Assembly (NCBI RefSeq): GCF_000373625.1
Contig: NZ_KB891995.1
Location: forward strand, 248,001 to 312,000
Source: Streptomyces sp. LaPpAH-108
GTDB taxonomy: Bacteria; Actinomycetota; Actinomycetes; Streptomycetales; Streptomycetaceae
Length of the DNA stretch: 64,000 nucleotides
Direction of reading: 5' to 3'
Position numbers and translations under genes: made by a program. Below, one piece after another: positions 58,511-64,000 of this stretch (positions are counted from its first letter, which is position 1; the number at the start of each line of letters is the position of its first letter). A model generated the notes under the pieces. It searched no databases. It was not told the DNA's origin and saw only the letters and a list, made by a program, of their open reading frames with translations.

Positions 58511-59055
58511 CACAACTCCTTGAAGTGGTCGAAGGGTTCACGGCAGGACAGACACCGGCGCAGCGCCTTGCAGGCGGTGGAGGAGAACCTGCTCAGCAGC
58601 TCCGTCTCCGTGGAGTGGCAGTGCGGGCAGCGCACCGGGTCGGCGGCACCGGCCGCGTCCGTGCCGTGGCCGCCGGTGCGGGTGGGGCCCAGGGACAGGG
58701 CGACCGGACCGGGGGCGCGCTGCGGGCGCGGGGGAGCTATGCCGGAGCTTTCCAGCTTGCGGCGGCCCTCGGCGGTGATGTCGTCGGTCGACCAGGCCGG
58801 GCTGAGGACCGTGCGGACCCGGACCTCGTGGACGCCGTGCTCGTGCAGCAGCCGCTCGATGTCGGCGCTCATCGCCTCGACGGCCGGGCAGCCGGTGTAG
58901 GTGGGGGTCAGGTCGACCTCGACCGAGCCGGAGTCGCCCACGCGCACCGCGCGCACCACACCCAGCTCGTGCAGCGTGAGCACCGGCAGTTCGGGGTCGG
59001 GCACCGAACCCGCCAGCTCCAGCAGCTCCGCCTCCAAGGCGGTGGCCGTCACCAT
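58510..59055 (-). CDS. paaD: PaaD, phenylacetyl-CoA epoxidase accessory protein
   Basis: A 181-residue protein. The N-terminal MIP18/DUF59 domain (DPELPVLTLHELGVV, YTGCPAVEAMSADI) is followed by a C-terminal zinc-ribbon-like part with CPHCHSTET and CLSC. It is needed for assembly of the iron cofactor of the epoxidase, like iron-sulfur assembly proteins. Its start overlaps the paaC stop by seven bases. Confidence 0.93.
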   Translation of the reverse strand: MVTATALEAELLELAGSVPDPELPVLTLHELGVVRAVRVGDSGSVEVDLTPTYTGCPAVEAMSADIERLLHEHGVHEVRVRTVLSPAWSTDDITAEGRRKLESSGIAPPRPQRAPGPVALSLGPTRTGGHGTDAAGAADPVRCPHCHSTETELLSRFSSTACKALRRCLSCREPFDHFKEL

Positions 59056-59768
59056 GTCGCCCCCGGGTGGCTGCGGTGCAGATGCTGCATCTCCGCGAGC
59101 ATCCGCCCGAACGGCTCGGTGTGCAGCCCCTGGCGTCCCGCGCCCGCCGACCAGGCGCCGGTGCGCGGGCCCTCGGGCACGGACAGACCGGCCCGGCCGA
59201 GCACGTCCGTCACCGACTCCAGCCAGCGGCGGTCGAGTCCGGACCAGTCGATGTCCAGGCCCTCGACCGGCTGGAACATCTCCCCGGTGAACCGCCACAG
59301 CGCCTCCACGGCCTGCCGCATCCGCTCCCGGCTGACCTCGGTGCCGTCGCCGAGGCGCAGGGTCCACAGCTCGGCGTGGTCGCGGTGGTAGTCGGTCTCC
59401 TTGACCGCCTTGGCGGCCAGCGAGGCGAACGGGCCGTCTCCGGTGGAGAGTTCGGCGTAGAGCAGGTGCTGGTAGGTGGAGAAGTACAGCTGGCGGGCGA
59501 TGGTGTGGGCGAAGTTGCCGTTGGGTTGCTCGGTCAACTGGAGGTTGCGGAAGGCGCGTTCCTCGCGGAGGTAGGCCAACTCGTCCTCGTCGCCCGCCAT
59601 CGAGAGCAGGACGCGGGCCTGGCCGAGGAGGTCCAGGGCGATGTTGGCGAGCGCGACCTCCTCCTCCAGCACGGGGGCGTGTCCCGCCCACTCGCCGAGA
59701 CGGTGGGAGAGCACCAGGGCGTCGTCGCCGAGGGCGAGCGCGGCGGTCACGGGCACGGTGACGGTCAC
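59049..59768 (-). CDS. paaC: PaaC, phenylacetyl-CoA epoxidase structural subunit
   Basis: A 239-residue helical ferritin-like protein. LGDDALVLSHRLGEWAGHAP, LANIALDLLGQARVLL and LREERAFRNLQLTEQPNGNF are typical of PaaC; it forms the heterodimer with PaaA but lacks most metal ligands. GTG start overlaps the paaB stop by four bases. Confidence 0.95.
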   Translation of the reverse strand: MTVTVPVTAALALGDDALVLSHRLGEWAGHAPVLEEEVALANIALDLLGQARVLLSMAGDEDELAYLREERAFRNLQLTEQPNGNFAHTIARQLYFSTYQHLLYAELSTGDGPFASLAAKAVKETDYHRDHAELWTLRLGDGTEVSRERMRQAVEALWRFTGEMFQPVEGLDIDWSGLDRRWLESVTDVLGRAGLSVPEGPRTGAWSAGAGRQGLHTEPFGRMLAEMQHLHRSHPGATW

Positions 59769-60048
59769 AGGTGCCGCACCCCCTCCGGGATCTCGTAGAA
59801 CGTCGGGTGGCGGTAGGGCTTGTCGGCGGAGGGCTCGAAGAACGGGTCCTTCTCGTCCGGGGAGGACGCGGTGATCGCGGTCGCCGGGACGACCCAGATC
59901 GAGACGCCCTCGCCGCGCCGGGTGTACAGATCACGGGCGTTGCGCAGGGCCAGCTCCGCGTCCGGCGCGTGCAGGCTGCCGGCGTGGGTGTGGGAGAGAC
60001 CGCGGCGGGAGCGCACGAAGACCTCCCACAGGGGCCATTCGGTGGTCG

Positions 60049-60052
<4 letters not shown>
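59765..60052 (-). CDS. paaB: PaaB, phenylacetyl-CoA epoxidase subunit
   Basis: A 95-residue protein. WPLWEVFVRSRRGLSHTHAG is the conserved N-terminus, and ALRNARDLYTRRGEGVSIWV follows. PaaB bridges PaaAC dimers and supports electron transfer from PaaE. ATG 60052 overlaps the paaA stop (ATGA) and its own stop overlaps paaC. Confidence 0.95.
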
Positions 60053-61068
<1,016 letters not shown>

Positions 61069-61130
61069 GCGGTCCCCCTGACCTCGGGCTCTGCCTGGAA
61101 GTGACCTCGGGTTCCGCCGGGAGATGTCCC

Positions 61131-61146
61131 GACCGATCGTTCGGTC
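61131..61146. promoter_or_regulatory. TetR-type operator upstream of paaA (probable PaaR site)
   Basis: GACCGATCGTTCGGTC: 6-bp arms GACCGA/TCGGTC around TCGT, the ACCGA-N-TCGGT form typical of TetR-family PaaR regulators of phenylacetate genes. It lies 63 bases upstream of the paaA start. No TetR gene is present in the window. Confidence 0.75.
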
Positions 61147-61191
61147 CGTGCGCATCAATGGTGGGCCGGGCCCTCGTCGGGTGTCAACCGC

Positions 61192-61224
61192 TGTGGAAAA
61201 CCTGCGGGGGGTCTCTGTGGACAA
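61192..61224. promoter_or_regulatory. DnaA-box-like sequences upstream of paaA
   Basis: TGTGGAAAA (61192-61200) and TGTGGACAA (61216-61224; the complement is TTGTCCACA), same orientation, 24 bp apart, in the gap between paaA and the DUF5819 gene. Confidence 0.5.
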
Positions 61225-61488
61225 CGGCTCCGGCGGGGTGCGGGCGGGGCTCTGAGCTTGGGGAAGAGGAGGTGGGGGCGGTGGTGGCGGCCGTGGGGGC
61301 GGTCCCCGGCCGGGCCGGGTGCGGGCGGTCGTGGGCCAAGAGCCGGGGGTGCGGGCCGTACCCGGGGCTGCGCCCGGCGGGCGGGGCTGAGTACCGTTCC
61401 GTGCGGGCGTCGGGACGGGGCGCCCGTTGACCATGGGGCGCCCGGGCCGGGTGCTCCGACGAAGCGGCGAAGCGGGGGACGGGGCGCA

Positions 61489-62502
61489 ATGGACGCGTAC
61501 GACGAGGACTCGGGAGCCCCACGCGGGCCGGACGGGCCGACCGGGGCGCGTCGCGCGGGGGCTCCGGCGCCGGACGGCGGGACAGCCGACGGGGCGGCTG
61601 GAGCGCGGGGGGACGGTCGGGAGGACGGCGGGCGTCCGAGCCGTGGCGATGAGACGGGGGCCGACGAGGCCGTCGGTTCCGTCAGCGCCGGTTCCGAGGG
61701 CCCCGGGCCCCGGGTCGCGGGCGGCGGGGACGCCGTTTCCGGCGGCGCGCGTGGCGGGACGGCCCACACCGACTACGCCGACCTCGACGCCACCCACCTC
61801 AACCCCTCGAGCCTCAACCCCTCAAGCCGCCCCTACGCACCCCCCACCGCCCCGCCCTCCGGCGTGGCCGCCCTCTCCCCCGCCTACCGCATCGCCGCCG
61901 CCGTGGCGCTCGGTGTCGTCGCGGTCGTCGTCTGTGTGCACCTCGGGATGGTGTTCCTGAGCCTCGCGCCCGCGAACACCGTGAGCAAGCGGCACGGGAA
62001 GGCCGTCGAGGCGTGGGTGTATCCGGAGTTCGAGCAGAACTGGAAGCTGTTCGCGCCCAACCCGTTGCAGCAGAACATCGCCGTGCAGGCGCGCGCGGAG
62101 CTGCGGACGAAGGACGGCGGGGTGCGCACCACCGGCTGGGTCGACCTGTCGGCCGAGGACGGCGCGGCGATCGACCACAACCCGGTGCCGAGCCACACCG
62201 AGCAGAACGAGCTGCGCCGGGCCTGGGACTTCCTCGTCTCCACGCACAACGCGGAGAGCCGCCCGGTGGGCACGCGCGGCGCGCTCTCCGAGGAGTACGT
62301 GCGCCGCATCGTGGTGATGCGGCTGGGCCGGGAGCCCGACATCAGGAGCCAGGGCGTCGTCCAGCGCGTCCAGGTCCGCTCGGAGACCGTCAACGTGCCG
62401 CCGCCCTCCTGGAGCGGTGAGCGGATCTCCACCCGGCCCGCCTACCGGGTGCTGCCCTGGTGGACCGTGACCGCCGACGAGGCCGCCGGAGGTGTGCGGT
62501 GA
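61489..62502 (+). CDS. DUF5819-like single-pass membrane protein
   Basis: A 337-residue protein. The first about 125 residues are a low-complexity Gly/Asp/Arg/Ala-rich region with LNPSSLNPSS repeats. A TM helix (IAAAVALGVVAVVVCVHLGMVF) follows and then an external domain with NWKLFAPNPLQQNIAVQARA and DFLVSTHNAES. Such proteins pair with HTTM proteins, and the same pairing appears here with a four-base overlap. The pair resembles thioredoxin-like/gamma-carboxylase-like HTTM systems; function unknown. ATG 61489 lies behind GGGGGACGGGG. Confidence 0.8.
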   Translation: MDAYDEDSGAPRGPDGPTGARRAGAPAPDGGTADGAAGARGDGREDGGRPSRGDETGADEAVGSVSAGSEGPGPRVAGGGDAVSGGARGGTAHTDYADLDATHLNPSSLNPSSRPYAPPTAPPSGVAALSPAYRIAAAVALGVVAVVVCVHLGMVFLSLAPANTVSKRHGKAVEAWVYPEFEQNWKLFAPNPLQQNIAVQARAELRTKDGGVRTTGWVDLSAEDGAAIDHNPVPSHTEQNELRRAWDFLVSTHNAESRPVGTRGALSEEYVRRIVVMRLGREPDIRSQGVVQRVQVRSETVNVPPPSWSGERISTRPAYRVLPWWTVTADEAAGGVR

Positions 62503-63713
62503 ACCGGCTCTCCCTGCTGCTCTCGCGTGCTGTCGCCCAGGTCACCGGCGCGGCCCTGGGGCCGTACCAGAGCGCCGTGATCCGGATCGGGTTCGCGGCG
62601 ACCTGGCTGCTGTTCCTGCTGCGCGAGTTCCCGCACCGCCGGGAGCTGTACGGCCCCGACGGGCCCTGGAGCTGGGAACTCGCCCATCGGCTGATCGGCG
62701 AGAACCACGCCTTCACCGCGCTGATGTGGTCCGACAGCGCTGCCTGGTTCGAGATCCTTTACGCGCTCGCGGTGCTGGCCAGTGCCGCGCTGCTGCTCGG
62801 CTGGCGCACCCGCACCGCGTCCGTGCTCTTCATGGTCGGCGTGCTGTCCCTGCAGAACCGCAGCGTCTTTGTGGGCGACGGCGGCGACAACGTGCTGCAC
62901 CTGATGTCGATCTACCTGGTGTTCACGCGCTGCGGCCAGGTCTGGTCGCTCGACGCGCGGCGGGCCGCCCGGACGGAGGCGGCACGCGCGCGGGGCGGGC
63001 GTGTTCCCGTCGACCGGGTGGGTCCGGTGCTGTGGGCGGTGTCGGGCGTGGCGCTCGTCGTCGTGGCGCTGACCGGCGGGTTCGGGTCCGCCTGGCCGGT
63101 GCCGACGCTGCTGTGGACGACCTGGGCGTGTCTCGGCCTGTGGTGGGCGGCGGGACGCTGGGCGCGGTCGCCGCAGCCCCGGATGCTGCTCGACGTGATC
63201 GCGAACGTGCTGCACAACGGCGCGCTGCTCGTGATCATGGCGGAGGCGTGCCTGATCTACGCCACGGCCGGCTGGTACAAGATCCAGGGCTCCCGCTGGC
63301 AGGACGGCACCGCCGTCTACTACCCGCTCCACCTGGACTACTTCTCGCCCTGGCCCGGACTCGCCGCACTGATGTCCGCGAGCGGCACGCTCATGATGCT
63401 CGTCGCCTACGGCACCGTCATGATGCAGGTCGCCTTCCCCTTCACCTTGTTCAACCGGCGGGTGAAGAACGTGCTCCTGGTGCTGATGATCGCGGAGCAC
63501 GCCGCGATCGCCGTCGTCCTCGGACTGCCGTTCTTCTCGCTGGCGATGATCACGGCCGACGCGGTCTTCCTGCCCACCACCTTCCTGCTCCTGGTCGGCG
63601 GGGGCGTGGCACGCGCGCGTGCCCGGCTGCTCGGGCGCGGCGCCCGTCCCACGGTGCCCGGACCCCGCGCCCCGGAGGAGGACGCGGCGGGCCGCGTAGG
63701 GTTCACGGCATGA
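62499..63713 (+). CDS. HTTM domain membrane protein (vitamin K gamma-carboxylase-like)
   Basis: A 404-residue polytopic protein with about eight TM helices. The HTTM core is visible: RIGFAATWLLFLLREFPHRR, VLSLQNRSVFVGDGGDNVLH (conserved Asn/Asp-rich loop) and IYATAGWYKIQGSRWQDGTA. HTTM proteins are related to vitamin K-dependent carboxylases and lipase maturation proteins. GTG 62499 overlaps the DUF5819 stop. The stop overlaps the TrmH-type start by four bases. Confidence 0.88.
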   Translation: MNRLSLLLSRAVAQVTGAALGPYQSAVIRIGFAATWLLFLLREFPHRRELYGPDGPWSWELAHRLIGENHAFTALMWSDSAAWFEILYALAVLASAALLLGWRTRTASVLFMVGVLSLQNRSVFVGDGGDNVLHLMSIYLVFTRCGQVWSLDARRAARTEAARARGGRVPVDRVGPVLWAVSGVALVVVALTGGFGSAWPVPTLLWTTWACLGLWWAAGRWARSPQPRMLLDVIANVLHNGALLVIMAEACLIYATAGWYKIQGSRWQDGTAVYYPLHLDYFSPWPGLAALMSASGTLMMLVAYGTVMMQVAFPFTLFNRRVKNVLLVLMIAEHAAIAVVLGLPFFSLAMITADAVFLPTTFLLLVGGGVARARARLLGRGARPTVPGPRAPEEDAAGRVGFTA

Positions 63714-64000
63714 CCGACCCCCTGATCCGCTGGCGCGAGCGCGCCGGGGACGCCGTGCTGCTCGACGGCTTCCACGCGCTCAAGCACGCGCTGCGCTTCG
63801 GCGCCGAGGTGCCGGTCGCGGTCACCACCGACCGCAAGGCGGCGCTCGCCCTCGCCGACGAGCTGGCCGGTGACCTCGCGGACCCGCTGGACGTGCTCCT
63901 CGTGGAGGTGCCCGCGACGGTGTACGCCACGCTGGTGCCGCGCCCGCACCCGACCGGGGTGGCCGCGCTCGCCGTACGGCCCTCCCGTGAGGCTCAGCTG
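63710..64000 (+). CDS. TrmH/SpoU-family RNA methyltransferase, N-terminal fragment
   Basis: The first 97 codons are visible. The N-terminal ribose-binding-like substrate domain (LLDGFHALKHALRFGAEVPV, VAVTTDRKAALALADELAG) is typical of SpoU methylases; the knotted catalytic domain lies beyond the window. ATG 63710 overlaps the HTTM stop (ATGA). Specific RNA target unknown. Confidence 0.8.
   Translation, partial: MTDPLIRWRERAGDAVLLDGFHALKHALRFGAEVPVAVTTDRKAALALADELAGDLADPLDVLLVEVPATVYATLVPRPHPTGVAALAVRPSREAQL

Overview
The window is high-GC actinobacterial DNA, almost certainly a Streptomyces chromosome close to oriC. The core genes keep an order familiar from Streptomyces: a DLW-39 protein, a Ser/Thr kinase, an HTH protein, tRNA-Ala, DUF5324, a cyclophilin, a rhomboid protease, crgA, a DUF881 protein, pabA, two class E sortases, pknB, pbpA, rodA/ftsW, a PP2C phosphatase, fhaB, fhaA and tRNA-Leu. 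A perfect parS site and several DnaA boxes in this core agree with an oriC-proximal position.

About 1-5,750 holds conserved small genes, a kinase, an HTH regulator and tRNA-Ala(UGC). About 6,080-34,465 is a biosynthetic gene cluster lodged between tRNA-Ala and the DUF5324 gene. Its centre is a type II polyketide synthase: KS-alpha, KS-beta/chain-length factor, ACP, aromatase/cyclase, a metallo-beta-lactamase-fold cyclase of ActIV type, an ActIII-like ketoreductase and a second SDR like the RED2 of granaticin-type pathways. A two-component flavin hydroxylase with its reductase, an F420-type (LLM) oxidoreductase, a SnoaL-like protein, two related proteins of unknown function and a phosphopantetheinyl transferase complete the polyketide part. 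This set suggests a benzoisochromanequinone (pyranonaphthoquinone), glycosylated by a GT-B enzyme with a 2,6-dideoxy sugar made by four sugar-nucleotide genes. Regulators are a SARP, a NarL-type two-component pair and a SoxR.

Two features are unusual. First, the cluster carries a fused E1-like/YcaO azoline cyclodehydratase with an RRE-like N-terminus. Directly upstream of it, and easily missed, is a 56-residue peptide gene with one cysteine near its C-terminus and a leader like those of azole RiPPs. This points to a hybrid of type II polyketide and azole (thiazoline/thiazole) chemistry. Second, two MerR-type promoters with 19-bp spacers and matching dyads, one a perfect 20-bp palindrome, lie upstream of the exporter gene and of the dsbA-like/soxR operon. 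They suggest that the redox-active product induces its own export through the cluster's SoxR.

About 34,700-51,600 holds the cell-division, cell-wall and signalling core listed above. From 51,700 to the end are a PadR/MATE divergent pair, a DUF2252 gene, a J-domain protein, a rhodanese, the phenylacetyl-CoA epoxidase operon paaABCDE with a TetR-type operator upstream, a DUF5819/HTTM pair and the start of a TrmH-family RNA methyltransferase.
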